From contig JAXGRA010000004.1 in assembly GCA_040766135.1 (NCBI GenBank), forward strand, positions 124,001-188,000: a stretch of 64,000 nucleotides of DNA, in the 5' to 3' direction. This document shows positions 1 through 9,958 of the stretch, piece by piece. Under the pieces are notes generated by a model. The model saw nothing but the letters and a program-made list of their open reading frames with translations, was not told where the DNA came from and did not search any database. A program made the translations under genes and the position numbers. Within the stretch, counting starts at the first letter, position 1. Every line of letters starts with the position of its first letter. Source of the DNA: JAGVSV01 sp040766135. Lineage in GTDB: Bacteria; Bacillota; Clostridia; Christensenellales; Aristaeellaceae.

Positions 1-2155
1 CCGCCTTAGCATTCCTGTTGGTTTTGTTGTACGCAATGCCCACATCCACAGCAGGCTTGTCTGTGCCCTTTGGTGTAAACTGCAAGCGGTTGTTGGTAAG
101 TGCGATGGTGCCGGTGCTGCCCAAGACCTGGCCCGTTCCCAGCAGCTTGATCACAATGACTGTTGTTAACTCTGGACCGCCACCTCGAGTCAGTGCGTTT
201 TTCCATATTGTGAAAGGGCAACCTTCCTGCCAGTTGGCACAACCAAAGGCTTTCTCATTTTCTACCACGCCTTTATGGCATAACGGACACTTGACGCCGG
301 GCAGTTCCTTGGTCTTTGGGGCGCTGGACTTACGGCGGGCGGGCTTGTCCCGCTCAAAGGCAATGTCCGGCCCCTGGGCAAAGGCATAGGTGACCAGAAA
401 TTCGGTAAACCGGCGTATGCCTTCGTCAAAGCGCTGCGTGTCCCTTTGTCCTTTGGCGATATCCTCCAGCGCCTGCTCCCACTTGGCGGTGGTTTCAGGG
501 GAGGCAATCTGCTCCGGCACGGCCATGATCAGCTGCTCGCCCTTTTGGGTGGCGTGCAGCGCCTTGCCCTGTCTGCGCGCATACCCCACGCGGAGAAGCC
601 GCTCAATAATCGCGGCGCGCGTGGCGGGCGTGCCCAGGCCGCTGCCGCGCATCTGCTCGCGCAGCGCTTCGTCCTCAATGTCGCGCCCAGCATATTCCAT
701 GGCAGACAGCAGGCTGGCATCGGTGTGCGGCGCGGGTGGCTTGGTGGTTTCTTGCTTTACTTTTGCCCCCTGCACCTGGCGCGTGTCCCCAATAGCCAGA
801 TTAGGCAGGGTGTCCTGCTCCTCCTGTGTACGCTCGCACAGCACATCCTTCCAGCCATTGACCAGAACAGAGCGCCCCGTGGATCGGAAATTGTGCTCAA
901 CGCTCTGCGTGACCACGCGCACGGCCTCATACTCATGTGCGGGATAAAAGGCCGCGATAAACCTGCGCACAACCATGTCGTACAGTGCCCGCTCATCAGG
1001 TGTCAGGCGTGTGGGATCGGTCTTTTGCGTGGTGGGGATGATGGCATGATGGTCGCTGACCTTGGCATCGTCATATACGCGCGCAGGCATGGGCAGCTTG
1101 CCATCATCCTTGCGGGGAATGTTTTCCACCAGGGGCTGATAGAGAGCGCTTAGGTTGTTCAGCGCTATTTGCACGCGTCCAACCATGTCCCGAGGCAGAT
1201 ACTTGCTGTCCGTGCGCGGATAGGTAATGGCCTTGTGCGTTTCGTACAGCGCCTGGGCAGTTGATAGCGTCTTGGTGGCGGTAAACCCCAGCGCCTTGTT
1301 GGCCTCGCGCTGCAGGCTGGTCAAATCATACATGAGCGGCGGCGGCTCGCGCTTTTGCTCGCGGTTGACATCAATCACCGTGGCTCGCTTGCCGCGCACA
1401 AGCTTGGCAATGTTCTGGGCGGTTTCTTTGGCTGGTATGCGGTGGCTGGTTTTCTGATCCTCTGCTTTGGGATCAAACCAGATGCCCTTGTAATCCCCAA
1501 AGTCCGCGGTAACGGTATAAAAGGTTTCCGGTTCAAAGGCGCGGATGTCCTGCGCACGCTTGACCAGTATGGCCAGCGTGGGCGTCTGTACGCGGCCTAC
1601 GGACAGCAGCGCGCCATAGCGCAGCGTGAACGCGCGGCTGGCATTCATGCCCACCAGCCAGTCGGCCTGTGCGCGGCTTAGCGCACTTTGATACAGGCCG
1701 TCATAATCGGCGCCCGGGCGCAGCATGTCCAGCCCTTCTTTGATGGCGCTGTCGGTCATGGAGCTGATCCATAGCCGGTCAAAGGTTTTTTTGCAGCCGC
1801 TTTTATCATAGATCAGGCGGAATATCAGCTCGCCTTCGCGTCCCGCATCCGTGGCACAGATAATCCTGGTGGTATCCTTGTCACAGAGCAGTTTTTTGAC
1901 AACCTGATACTGGGATTTGGTTTTGGGGATGATTTTGGTAGGGATGGTTTGTGGCAGGATGGGCAAGTCCTCGCGCTTCCAGCGCTTGTATTGCGGATCG
2001 ATCTCATCCGGCTCACACAGCGTGACCAAGTGCCCCAACGCCCAGGTCACTGTATGGGTGTCGCTGGATAGAAAGCCCTGCCCTTTTTGCCTGCAACCCA
2101 GCACGCGCGCAATATCGCGCGCTACACTGGGTTTTTCGGCCACCACCACAATCAA
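1..2155 (-). CDS. topB: DNA topoisomerase III (type IA), C-terminus cut by window edge
   Basis: Type IA topoisomerase that relaxes and decatenates DNA through a transient single-strand break. The reading frame is open from about 2170 to base 1 with no stop, so the end lies outside the window. It starts with the TOPRIM-type segment VVVAEKPSVARDI, continues with the acidic TOPRIM motif ATDAGREGEL, and has the catalytic tyrosine in the segment TYPRTDS. A C-terminal zinc-ribbon begins with CPLC and continues with two further cysteines. An ATG exists at 2170, but a GGGGAGG site (inside that ATG-started segment) sits six bases before an in-frame TTG at 2155, which also gives the usual family N-terminus, so TTG is preferred. 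It follows polC by about 110 bases on the same strand. A TACAAT sequence lies in the gap, but I see no convincing -35 box. Confidence 0.93.
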   Translation of the reverse strand, partial: MIVVVAEKPSVARDIARVLGCRQKGQGFLSSDTHTVTWALGHLVTLCEPDEIDPQYKRWKREDLPILPQTIPTKIIPKTKSQYQVVKKLLCDKDTTRIICATDAGREGELIFRLIYDKSGCKKTFDRLWISSMTDSAIKEGLDMLRPGADYDGLYQSALSRAQADWLVGMNASRAFTLRYGALLSVGRVQTPTLAILVKRAQDIRAFEPETFYTVTADFGDYKGIWFDPKAEDQKTSHRIPAKETAQNIAKLVRGKRATVIDVNREQKREPPPLMYDLTSLQREANKALGFTATKTLSTAQALYETHKAITYPRTDSKYLPRDMVGRVQIALNNLSALYQPLVENIPRKDDGKLPMPARVYDDAKVSDHHAIIPTTQKTDPTRLTPDERALYDMVVRRFIAAFYPAHEYEAVRVVTQSVEHNFRSTGRSVLVNGWKDVLCERTQEEQDTLPNLAIGDTRQVQGAKVKQETTKPPAPHTDASLLSAMEYAGRDIEDEALREQMRGSGLGTPATRAAIIERLLRVGYARRQGKALHATQKGEQLIMAVPEQIASPETTAKWEQALEDIAKGQRDTQRFDEGIRRFTEFLVTYAFAQGPDIAFERDKPARRKSSAPKTKELPGVKCPLCHKGVVENEKAFGCANWQEGCPFTIWKNALTRGGGPELTTVIVIKLLGTGQVLGSTGTIALTNNRLQFTPKGTDKPAVDVGIAYNKTNRNAKA

Positions 2156-2266
2156 TGCGGCCCTCCCCATGCTTAAACGGACAGCCGACCGAAACAACGG
2201 GCTATCCGCTAATCGTCATGTATACATTGTATCACAGCGCTGAGCGAACTTCCATGAAGAAGCGGA

Positions 2267-5200
2267 TTATGACAACAGCGTATCATCATCCGGATCCAGG
2301 GGCATTTGCAGCAGCTGCATGAAGTCCACTTGGTTGGTGTTGGACATATCCTTGAGCGCTCCCGCGCGGCTGAGCAAATCCACACCTGATGACCCCACCT
2401 TGGTGCGGTTGCGCAAATCCTCTATGGATACAAACGGTTCACCACGTTGCTCCACAATGCTAATGGCCGCCTGCTCGCCAAAGCCCTTGAGTGCGGTAAA
2501 CGGTGCGCGCAGGGCATTGCCTTCCATCACAAAACGCGTAGCGTCGCTTTTGTATAGATCCGGCGGCAGCATTTGATACCCGCGCAGTCCCATTTCCAGC
2601 AGCACTTCCAGCGACACCAGCATGTCCTTGTCTTTTTCAGGCTGACCGCGCTCTTCAGCTGCGCTTAATTCCTCTACCATGCGCTGAATATGCGCAACGG
2701 GACGCGCCATTTCCAGCGCGTCAAAGCCTTTGGCACGGATGCTGAAATAGGCCGCATAGTAGGCCAGCGGATGGTACAGCTTAAACCATGCCACGCGCAA
2801 CGCCATGATCACATAGGCCACCGCATGCCCCTTGGGGAACATGTAACCAATCTTCATGCAGCTGTCGATAAACCACGATGGCACCTGGGCAGCCTCCATG
2901 GCCTCGCGCATGGAAGGCGTCAGACGGCGTCCCTTGCGCACATGCTCCATGATATCAAAGGATATCTTGGCCGGCATGCCTATACCAATCAAATAGTTCA
3001 TAATATCATCGCGTGTACAGATGCACTGGCTCAGCGTAGCCGTGCCATTGATGACCAGGTCGCGTGCGTTGCCCAGCCACACGCCGGTGCCATGGGACAG
3101 GCCGGAGATACGAATCAATTCCTCCATGGTGGTGGGCTTGGTGTCCATCAGCATTTGCCGCACAAACGGGGTACCAAACTCCGGTACGCCCAGCGTGCCC
3201 GTGGAGCAGCCTAACTCCTTGCTGGTAACGCCCAACGCATCGGGTGAGGAAAACAGCGACATTACTTGCGGGTCGTCCAGCGGTATTTGTGCATAAGGCA
3301 CACCGGTCAATTGTTCCAGCGCGTGGATCATGGTGGGGTCATCATGCCCTAAGATATCCAGTTTTACCAGAATGTCGTGCATGGAGGCAAAATCAAAGTG
3401 CGTGGTGACAGTTTCGGCATCCACCTTGTCGGCAGGGTATTGAACGGCCGTAAACTCTGCAATTTCATAGCCCTTAGGCAATATGACCAGCCCGCCGGGA
3501 TGCTGGCCGGTGGTGCGCTTGACACCCACACAGCCCGCAGCCAGACGGCTGATTTCCGCACGGGAAGCCGTGCGTTCACGATCTTCCAGATAGCGCAGGG
3601 CCAAGCCATAGGCTGTTTTCTCCTGCAAAGTACCGATAGTTCCCGCACGGAATACAAAACCCTCGCCAAACAGTTCCTCGGCGTACTTATGTGCCGTTGA
3701 CTGGTAATCACCGGAGAAGTTGAGGTCAATATCGGGTACCTTATCGCCTTCAAAGCCTAAAAACACTTCAAACGGAATGTCAAAGCCATCTTTGATGAGT
3801 TTCTTGCCACAGACTGGACATTCCTTGTCCGGCAGGTCAAGGCCGGTGCGGCAATGCTCCGGCACGTCGAAGTGCGCCTGGCAGCAGTCCTCACAGCGGT
3901 AATGCGGGCTCAAGGGATTGACTTCGGTAATGCCGCACAGACGAGCCACCAAGGAAGAGCCTACCGAACCCCGGCTGCCTACCACGTATCCATCGGAAAT
4001 GGACTTGCTGACCAATTTAGCGGCACTGCTGTACAGCGTGGCATAGCCATAGCCAATAATGGAAGCCAGTTCCTTGTTCAGGCGCGCCTGAACAAGCTCC
4101 GGCAATTCATCTCCATACAGTTGATGGGCCGTGCGGATGGCGGTATCTTTGATGTCATCCGCCGCATCCTCCCACAAAGGCGAGAAGGTCGTTTTGTTCT
4201 CCGGGTGGCGCGGGAACAGCGTTATCTCCTCCACCTGGTCGGCCAGCGCATTGGGGTTGGTGATGACCACCTGATAAGCTATTTCCTCGCCCAAATGCCC
4301 CTCAAACGCATCCAGCATTTCGCGCGTGGTGCGCAGCGGCACCTCTGCCAGGTCATCACAATCGCGGTTGTGCTGGCTGTGGTGCAGGATAGCGCGGAAC
4401 ACTTTGTCCGATGCTTCCAGATAGTGCGCATCGCCGGTGGCAACCACGGGTTTGCCCAAGCGTTCCCCTGTCTTCACAATCTTGCGATTGATGCGCATCA
4501 ATTCACGCTCGCTCTTTGCCACGCCATCCTTTAGCAGCAGTGAATGATTGGCAACGGGCTGTATTTCCAGATAATCATAAAATTCTGCGATACGGTCCAA
4601 CTCGGCATCGCTGCCGTCGTTCAGGGCAGTCTCAAACAACTCGCCCTCGGCACATGCCGAACCCACCAACAGCCCCTCGCGATAGCGGGTAATAACATCG
4701 CGTGGCACGCGCGGCGCTTCGTGGAAGTATTTTAAATGCGATAGCGACACAATGCGGTTGAGGTTAACTAATCCCTCGCGGTTGCAGGCCAGCAGTACTA
4801 CATGCTTGCCGCGGGATTTGGTGAACCCCTGCGTCAGGTCGTTGACCTGCTCCAGGGTGCCGGCCCCGCGCTCCTGGACCTGAGACAGCATGATGGCCAA
4901 ACATTTGGCCGTAGCGCGCGCGTCATGCACCGCACGGTGCGCATTGCGCAGCGTGACGCCTAAGAATTTACACAGCGCAGACAGGCGATAGCGTTTTAAC
5001 TGCGGATATAATTTTTGTGCCAGCACCAGGGTGTCCAGTTGCGGCGATTGACGCTCCAACCCTAAGCGTGCCAATTCCTGTTTCAAAAACGCAGCATCAA
5101 AGCCGGCATTGTGGGCGGCGATGGGATAATCCTTGAGAAATTCAAGGAACTTGGGCAGTGTCTGCGCTGCCGTGGGGGCACTTGCGACATCGCTGTTCTG

Positions 5201-6616
5201 GATGCCTGTCAGCTCAATAATATTGGGCGGCAGCGGGATGCCGGGGTTAACGAAGGTAGAAAACGTATCCTTGATTTCGCCACCTTCAAGCAACACGGCA
5301 CCAATTTCAATAATGCGATCGTTGAGTGGATTAAGGCCCGTGGTTTCAAAGTCCAGCACCACAATGGGGCCATCCGCAGGCCTGTCATCAGCAAAGCGGA
5401 TGACATCATCCTCGTCAATCATGTTGACTTCTATGCCGGGGATAAGCTTGATTTTGCGCTTGGCGGCGGCAGAAAACGCCTCCGGGAAGGCCTGCAGCAC
5501 GCCATGATCGGTAATGGCGACAGCCTTGTGCCCCCAGTCCGCCGCGCGGTTGATCAAATCAGTAGGCGACATGATACCATCCAGCGCGCTCATCTGTGTG
5601 TGCGCGTGCAATTCCACACGTTTTTCGGGCTCCTCATCCTCGCGCTTGGGCAGCCGATACTGCATTACATCATCCGGGCGCATGACCAACTCATTCTCAA
5701 AGCGATCGTGCTGACATTGTCCGCGCAGCTTGAGCCCCTCACCCACCTTGATCATAGCAATGGACGCTTCCATGCGTTCCAGCTGCGCATCCGTGGGCGG
5801 CAAAACTTCATCCCCCCTACGGCGGCTGCCACCAAAGAACACTTTGCAGTTGATCGTGTCGGTGCCGTCAGTTACAGCAAAGATCATCAGCACCGCATCT
5901 TTGGCAGGCAAATCCTTGCGCTCTACCGTCACAACCTTGCCGGCAATGATAACTGTGCCTGATGTTTCGCTTAAGCCCTGAATAGGCACGCTATTCCCTG
6001 CGATGCGGCGGCCTTTAATGACCTTGGGCGCGTCGGAGGCAGGTGCCTGCGCGGCGCGCTGCTTTTCACGTTCAACGCTGATGGCAGCGCGCTCCTCCTC
6101 ACGCATCTGGCGCACGCGCTCCATGCGCGCCAGATAATCGCTGCGCACACGGAAATCAATGGGCGGTGCAATGCGGAACACGTCATAAATCGCCTGTTTT
6201 AATACATCCTGAGCCATGGAATCGCGCAGATAATTGATGGCAAACTCGTCGGGCATTTCAAGGATTAGCGTGCCCTTTTCGCCAATCCACCGGGCATCTG
6301 CCAGCCAGGCAGACGCCGAGGGGTGCGCACGCAGCAAAATGTCTGTCAGCACATCGGCGTAGCGCTGCGGGTCTTCTAAAAACTGTTCCGCCAAATCCGG
6401 CGAAGCCACCCGCACAGAAAAATGCAACTTGGGAAACACATCCTGGATAGCCTTGCGGATGGCCATAAACTGTTCGCGCCGGATCAATTCCTCAGACGAG
6501 AAAAATATGAGCGCACGGTTGCGCTCAAACTGATATTCAATGCGCTCAAACTCTAACTTATCCCGTAAATCAGGCAGTGTCTCATAGATACGTTCCATTA
6601 CATCAGTGGTTGTCAT
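2267..6616 (-). CDS. polC: DNA polymerase III alpha subunit, PolC type, with built-in proofreading exonuclease
   Basis: Replicative polymerase of low-GC Gram-positive bacteria. At 1449 residues it is close to the usual 1430-1440. An N-terminal region and OB-type domain come first. A PHP domain starts near residue 335 (HAHTQMSALDG) and is interrupted by a DEDD 3'-5' exonuclease from about residue 418 (LDFETTGLNP). A cysteine-rich zinc segment (CEDC, later CPVCGKK) follows, and the palm motif PDIDLNF lies near residue 958. The C-terminal segment with the helix-hairpin-helix-like 'FGEQAAISIVEQRG' is intact. The ATG at 6616 has a GGGAGGG ribosome site. ispG lies 19 bases upstream on the same strand and topB downstream, so polC is probably in the frr-to-topB transcript. 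No key residue appears missing. Confidence 0.98.
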   Translation of the reverse strand: MTTTDVMERIYETLPDLRDKLEFERIEYQFERNRALIFFSSEELIRREQFMAIRKAIQDVFPKLHFSVRVASPDLAEQFLEDPQRYADVLTDILLRAHPSASAWLADARWIGEKGTLILEMPDEFAINYLRDSMAQDVLKQAIYDVFRIAPPIDFRVRSDYLARMERVRQMREEERAAISVEREKQRAAQAPASDAPKVIKGRRIAGNSVPIQGLSETSGTVIIAGKVVTVERKDLPAKDAVLMIFAVTDGTDTINCKVFFGGSRRRGDEVLPPTDAQLERMEASIAMIKVGEGLKLRGQCQHDRFENELVMRPDDVMQYRLPKREDEEPEKRVELHAHTQMSALDGIMSPTDLINRAADWGHKAVAITDHGVLQAFPEAFSAAAKRKIKLIPGIEVNMIDEDDVIRFADDRPADGPIVVLDFETTGLNPLNDRIIEIGAVLLEGGEIKDTFSTFVNPGIPLPPNIIELTGIQNSDVASAPTAAQTLPKFLEFLKDYPIAAHNAGFDAAFLKQELARLGLERQSPQLDTLVLAQKLYPQLKRYRLSALCKFLGVTLRNAHRAVHDARATAKCLAIMLSQVQERGAGTLEQVNDLTQGFTKSRGKHVVLLACNREGLVNLNRIVSLSHLKYFHEAPRVPRDVITRYREGLLVGSACAEGELFETALNDGSDAELDRIAEFYDYLEIQPVANHSLLLKDGVAKSERELMRINRKIVKTGERLGKPVVATGDAHYLEASDKVFRAILHHSQHNRDCDDLAEVPLRTTREMLDAFEGHLGEEIAYQVVITNPNALADQVEEITLFPRHPENKTTFSPLWEDAADDIKDTAIRTAHQLYGDELPELVQARLNKELASIIGYGYATLYSSAAKLVSKSISDGYVVGSRGSVGSSLVARLCGITEVNPLSPHYRCEDCCQAHFDVPEHCRTGLDLPDKECPVCGKKLIKDGFDIPFEVFLGFEGDKVPDIDLNFSGDYQSTAHKYAEELFGEGFVFRAGTIGTLQEKTAYGLALRYLEDRERTASRAEISRLAAGCVGVKRTTGQHPGGLVILPKGYEIAEFTAVQYPADKVDAETVTTHFDFASMHDILVKLDILGHDDPTMIHALEQLTGVPYAQIPLDDPQVMSLFSSPDALGVTSKELGCSTGTLGVPEFGTPFVRQMLMDTKPTTMEELIRISGLSHGTGVWLGNARDLVINGTATLSQCICTRDDIMNYLIGIGMPAKISFDIMEHVRKGRRLTPSMREAMEAAQVPSWFIDSCMKIGYMFPKGHAVAYVIMALRVAWFKLYHPLAYYAAYFSIRAKGFDALEMARPVAHIQRMVEELSAAEERGQPEKDKDMLVSLEVLLEMGLRGYQMLPPDLYKSDATRFVMEGNALRAPFTALKGFGEQAAISIVEQRGEPFVSIEDLRNRTKVGSSGVDLLSRAGALKDMSNTNQVDFMQLLQMPLDPDDDTLLS

Positions 6617-6635
6617 TTATCCCTCCCGTGGTCGA

Positions 6636-7688
6636 TCAAGCTTGCAGGTTCAAAAACTTGAAAACATGCGCTACCAGCGCTTCGGTGGGGTCGCCGGTTA
6701 CACGCTCGACAAATGCGCCGCGCACATAAATAGCGCCGGCCCCATCGCCGCCGCAATAGGCCACATCGGCGTCACGGGCCTCCCCCAGGCCGTTGACTAC
6801 ACATCCCATCACTGCCACCTTAACAGGCACTTTGATATGTCCCAAGCGGCGCTCCACCTCGCGGGCAACAGCTTCTACATCATAGCGCGTGCGGCCACAG
6901 GTGGGGCAGGAAATCAACTGCAGCCCAGCATTCAGGCGTAGGGCGCGCAGTATCTCATGCGCAGCGGCGGCTTCAGGCAAAGGAGAACCGGTCAGGGACA
7001 CACGGATGGTGTTGCCAATGCCGTCCAGCAGCAACGCACCAATACCAATAGCGGACTTGACCGTACCCGATCCGGGCAAACCAGCCTCCGTAATGCCAAC
7101 ATGCAGCGGATAGTCGAAGGTTTTATCGGCCAAACGATATGCATCCACGCAAAGGCGCAGATCGCTGGCCTTGAGCGACAGCACAATGTCCGTAAACCCA
7201 GCTGCTTCTAACAGCTCCACATGCTCCTGCGCGGCGGCGACCATGGCCTGCGGCGTAGCGCCGCCATGGGCATCGACCAAGTGCCGGGGTAGCGAGCCTG
7301 CATTGACACCGATGCGGATGGGCACCTTGTGGGCCTTGGCGCAGTCCGCCACACGGCGCACATGTTCTTGTTTCCCTATATTGCCAGGATTGATGCGCAG
7401 CTTGGCAATACCGCCCTCAACAGACGCCACGGCCAGCGTATGGTCAAAGTGGATGTCCGCCACCAGCGGCACCGGGCTGTTGCGCACAAGGGCAGGCACA
7501 GCCTTTGCACATTCCTGATCGTATACCGATATGCGCACCAAATCGCACCCAGCCTCGGCCAGCGCCTGTATCTGAGCGGTAGTGGCCTCAACATCAGTGG
7601 TCAGGGTATTGGTCATGGACTGGATGCTAATGGGGGCATGGCCGCCAATTTCCAGGCCACCCACAAAAACTGATTGTTTGATAGACAT
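6636..7688 (-). CDS. ispG: 4-hydroxy-3-methylbut-2-enyl diphosphate synthase
   Basis: GcpE/IspG iron-sulfur enzyme of the methylerythritol phosphate pathway. It reductively converts the cyclic diphosphate of methylerythritol into HMBPP, usually with ferredoxin or flavodoxin as electron donor. At 350 residues it has the short bacterial architecture: an N-terminal TIM barrel and a C-terminal [4Fe-4S] domain. The cluster cysteines are in CPTCGRTRYD (near residue 260) and in MGCVVNGLGEA (near residue 295). The N-terminal GGLEIGGHAPISIQSMTNT is typical of the family. It sits between rseP and polC on the same strand with short gaps. Together with dxr three genes upstream, it puts two MEP-pathway enzymes in this run. 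Confidence 0.97.
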   Translation of the reverse strand: MSIKQSVFVGGLEIGGHAPISIQSMTNTLTTDVEATTAQIQALAEAGCDLVRISVYDQECAKAVPALVRNSPVPLVADIHFDHTLAVASVEGGIAKLRINPGNIGKQEHVRRVADCAKAHKVPIRIGVNAGSLPRHLVDAHGGATPQAMVAAAQEHVELLEAAGFTDIVLSLKASDLRLCVDAYRLADKTFDYPLHVGITEAGLPGSGTVKSAIGIGALLLDGIGNTIRVSLTGSPLPEAAAAHEILRALRLNAGLQLISCPTCGRTRYDVEAVAREVERRLGHIKVPVKVAVMGCVVNGLGEARDADVAYCGGDGAGAIYVRGAFVERVTGDPTEALVAHVFKFLNLQA

Positions 7689-7707
7689 AGGCTCTACCTT
7701 ATGCGCG

Positions 7708-8787
7708 CTACTGGAACAGGCGCAGGATGTCGCGGAAGTTAATCCAGATCATGAGCCCCAGCAGAAACAGCATGCCGATGGCGTGCACATAGGCTTCGCG
7801 CTTGACGGGCTTGCCGCGCACGCCTTCCCAGACCAGAAACAGCAGCCGGCTGCCGTCCAGGCCTGGAATGGGCAGCAGGTTGAACAGCCCCAAGTTGATG
7901 GAAATCACGCTCATCAAATACAGGTATCCTTCTAACTTGGCCTGGCGCGTTTCCTCCACAATAAAGCGCGTCACGCCCACAACGCCCGATACGTCCCCCA
8001 TGCCTTTGCCGCGCAGCAGCAAATCACGCAGCCCGTTGAGAATGGCGCTTCCTGCATCCACGCACAGCTTATATCCAGCCTGAAACACTTCTATGGGGTT
8101 GCCGCGCTGCCAGGTAACCGGTGCGGCCTGCTGGATGTTGATGCCGATCAAATATCGCCCTTCGTGCGCATCGTATAACGGGGTAAGCATCATTTCGTGT
8201 TGGGTTAGAGCATCGCCCTCTCCGCGCTCGACAACGACCTTCATTGGGAAGGCATCCGCTTCGGCCAGGGTGGCAATGACATGGCTTAGGTTATCCGTAA
8301 TGGCAACGTCATTGACCCGGGCAATGCGGTCACCCGGCTGCATGCCCGCCAATTCACCGGGGCTGCCCTGGCCGACGGACATAATGCGCGTGGTATATGG
8401 GCCCGTAATGCGCGGCACGCCGGACAGCGCATAAAACAAAGACGCCACCAAAAACGCCAGCACCAGGTTCATCACCGCGCCCATCAACACGGTAATAAAC
8501 CGGCGCCACACTGCGTGAATGCCAAAGTTGCGCGGGTCGTCCTTATACTTCCCGTCAATATCATCCTCGCCATAAAAGGCGCAGTACCCGCCCATCGGGA
8601 TGGCGCGAATAGCAAACTCGGTTTCGTGCTTTTTGCTCGTCCATTTGACAAGCGCCGGGCCAAAGCCCACCGCAAACGCGCGCACAGGAATGCGCGTCAA
8701 GCGGGCGGCAACAAAGTGTCCCAGCTCGTGCACGGTAATCATGATGCCGAACATCAGCACCGCTAATGCAACATAAAAAATCGTCAT
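7708..8787 (-). CDS. rseP: RIP-type site-2 zinc metalloprotease (RseP/RasP family)
   Basis: Intramembrane zinc protease that cuts transmembrane segments of anti-sigma factors and leftover signal peptides. The first membrane segment carries the zinc motif HELGH at about residues 21-25. A periplasmic-type PDZ domain follows near residues 125-170 (GELAGMQPGDRIARVND). A C-terminal membrane segment contains the third zinc ligand motif LLPIPGLDGSRL. At 359 residues it has a single PDZ domain, as in Bacillus RasP, and not the two of E. coli RseP. The ATG at 8787 has a GGAGGG site. It lies between dxr and ispG, the usual Firmicutes arrangement. Its substrate cannot be told from this window. Confidence 0.95.
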   Translation of the reverse strand: MTIFYVALAVLMFGIMITVHELGHFVAARLTRIPVRAFAVGFGPALVKWTSKKHETEFAIRAIPMGGYCAFYGEDDIDGKYKDDPRNFGIHAVWRRFITVLMGAVMNLVLAFLVASLFYALSGVPRITGPYTTRIMSVGQGSPGELAGMQPGDRIARVNDVAITDNLSHVIATLAEADAFPMKVVVERGEGDALTQHEMMLTPLYDAHEGRYLIGINIQQAAPVTWQRGNPIEVFQAGYKLCVDAGSAILNGLRDLLLRGKGMGDVSGVVGVTRFIVEETRQAKLEGYLYLMSVISINLGLFNLLPIPGLDGSRLLFLVWEGVRGKPVKREAYVHAIGMLFLLGLMIWINFRDILRLFQ

Positions 8788-8799
8788 GAACCCTCCAGG

Positions 8800-9948
8800 T
8801 CAGGTTAGAGAACATAGCTGCCGCGCAACGTCCCGCGCGCGGCGGTCAGCCTCCAGTACATTGGGCAGAGTATCTGCTGCTAAATAACCTATGCGCGATA
8901 GCGTGTCCTCGACCACCGCTGCAATGCGCCTAAAGGACAAGGCACCGTTTAGGAATGCATGCACGGCCACCTCATTGGCAGCATTGAGAATGCAACAGGA
9001 CGCGCCGCCTGCCTGCAGCGCCTCCTTTACAAGACGCAGTGCCGGGAAACGTACGGGATCCGGCGCTTCAAAGGTGAGACTACCCAGCTTGATTAAATCC
9101 AGCGGCGCGCCCATGGTAGGCAGTCGCTCCGGGTACGCCATGGCATATAGAATGGGCAGTTTCATGTCTGGGGTGCCCATCTGTGCCATCACCGCGCCAT
9201 CGGCAAAGGTCACCATGGAATGAACAATGCTTTCAGGGTGAACGACTACGTTTATCTGATCAGGCGCTGCATCAAACAACCAGTGCGCCTCTATGACTTC
9301 CAGCGCCTTGTTAAACAGCGTGGCCGAATCAATGGTAATCTTTTGCCCCATGGCCCAGTTGGGGTGCTTGAGCGCATCCGCCACGGTGGCGGTGGCCATG
9401 CGTGCACTGTCCCAGGTGCGGAAAGGGCCGCCTGAGGCCGTCAGCGTAAGCGAAGCAGAGGTATTGCCTTGCGCTGCAGCTAAGCACTGATGGATGGCAC
9501 TATGCTCACTATCCACCGGCAACAGGTTGGGGTTATCCCCGCCAGTTGCCAGGCGCATGACCAGCTCGCCCCCGGCAACCAACGCCTCTTTGTTAGCCAG
9601 CAACACGCGGCGGCCGCTTTCCAGCGCCGCCAGCACGCTTTGAAGCCCTGCCATGCCTACCACGCTTGCCAGCACATCTTGTGCCGGTGCGTGCCGAGCC
9701 AGCTGCACAAGGGCCTCCGGGCCAAAATACCATTCGCAAAAGCGCAGATCCTCAGGGATGTCACACTCCCCACCGGTCAGCGCCGCCATGCGCGGACGAA
9801 AAGCGCGCACCTGCTCAAACAGTAACTCTGCATTGCGGTGTGCTGCCAGCGCGATCACCTGAAACCGGTTAGGATACAGCCTGACCATCTCCAGGGCTTG
9901 GGTGCCAATGGAGCCGGTGGAACCAAGTATGGTTATCGTACGCAACAA
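8800..9948 (-). CDS. dxr: 1-deoxy-D-xylulose 5-phosphate reductoisomerase
   Basis: Second enzyme of the MEP isoprenoid pathway. It rearranges and reduces DXP to methylerythritol phosphate with NADPH and a divalent metal. The N-terminal Rossmann signature ITILGSTGSIG binds NADPH. Catalytic-domain motifs include the segments 'LLANKEALV' and 'PVDSEHSAI', and the metal-binding region near 'TLFNKALEVIEAHWLF'. An ATG at 9969 overlaps the end of cdsA and lacks its own ribosome site. AAGGGAG at 9954-9960 instead serves one of two adjacent TTG codons at 9948 and 9945, giving the N-terminus (M)LRTITIL or (M)RTITIL. I chose 9948; 9945 is equally possible. It sits tightly between cdsA and rseP. Confidence 0.96.
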   Translation of the reverse strand: MLRTITILGSTGSIGTQALEMVRLYPNRFQVIALAAHRNAELLFEQVRAFRPRMAALTGGECDIPEDLRFCEWYFGPEALVQLARHAPAQDVLASVVGMAGLQSVLAALESGRRVLLANKEALVAGGELVMRLATGGDNPNLLPVDSEHSAIHQCLAAAQGNTSASLTLTASGGPFRTWDSARMATATVADALKHPNWAMGQKITIDSATLFNKALEVIEAHWLFDAAPDQINVVVHPESIVHSMVTFADGAVMAQMGTPDMKLPILYAMAYPERLPTMGAPLDLIKLGSLTFEAPDPVRFPALRLVKEALQAGGASCCILNAANEVAVHAFLNGALSFRRIAAVVEDTLSRIGYLAADTLPNVLEADRRARDVARQLCSLT

Positions 9949-9958
9949 AATAACTCCC

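Noticed and set aside
1..2155. Several small frames on both strands at the left edge
   Set aside because: The minus-strand frame that is open to the edge encodes topoisomerase III with all main motifs; the small frames are shadows of it.
5111..5962. Long plus-strand frames antisense to polC, including one of 283 codons
   Set aside because: Antisense shadows of a highly conserved GC-rich gene; no ribosome site and no family features.
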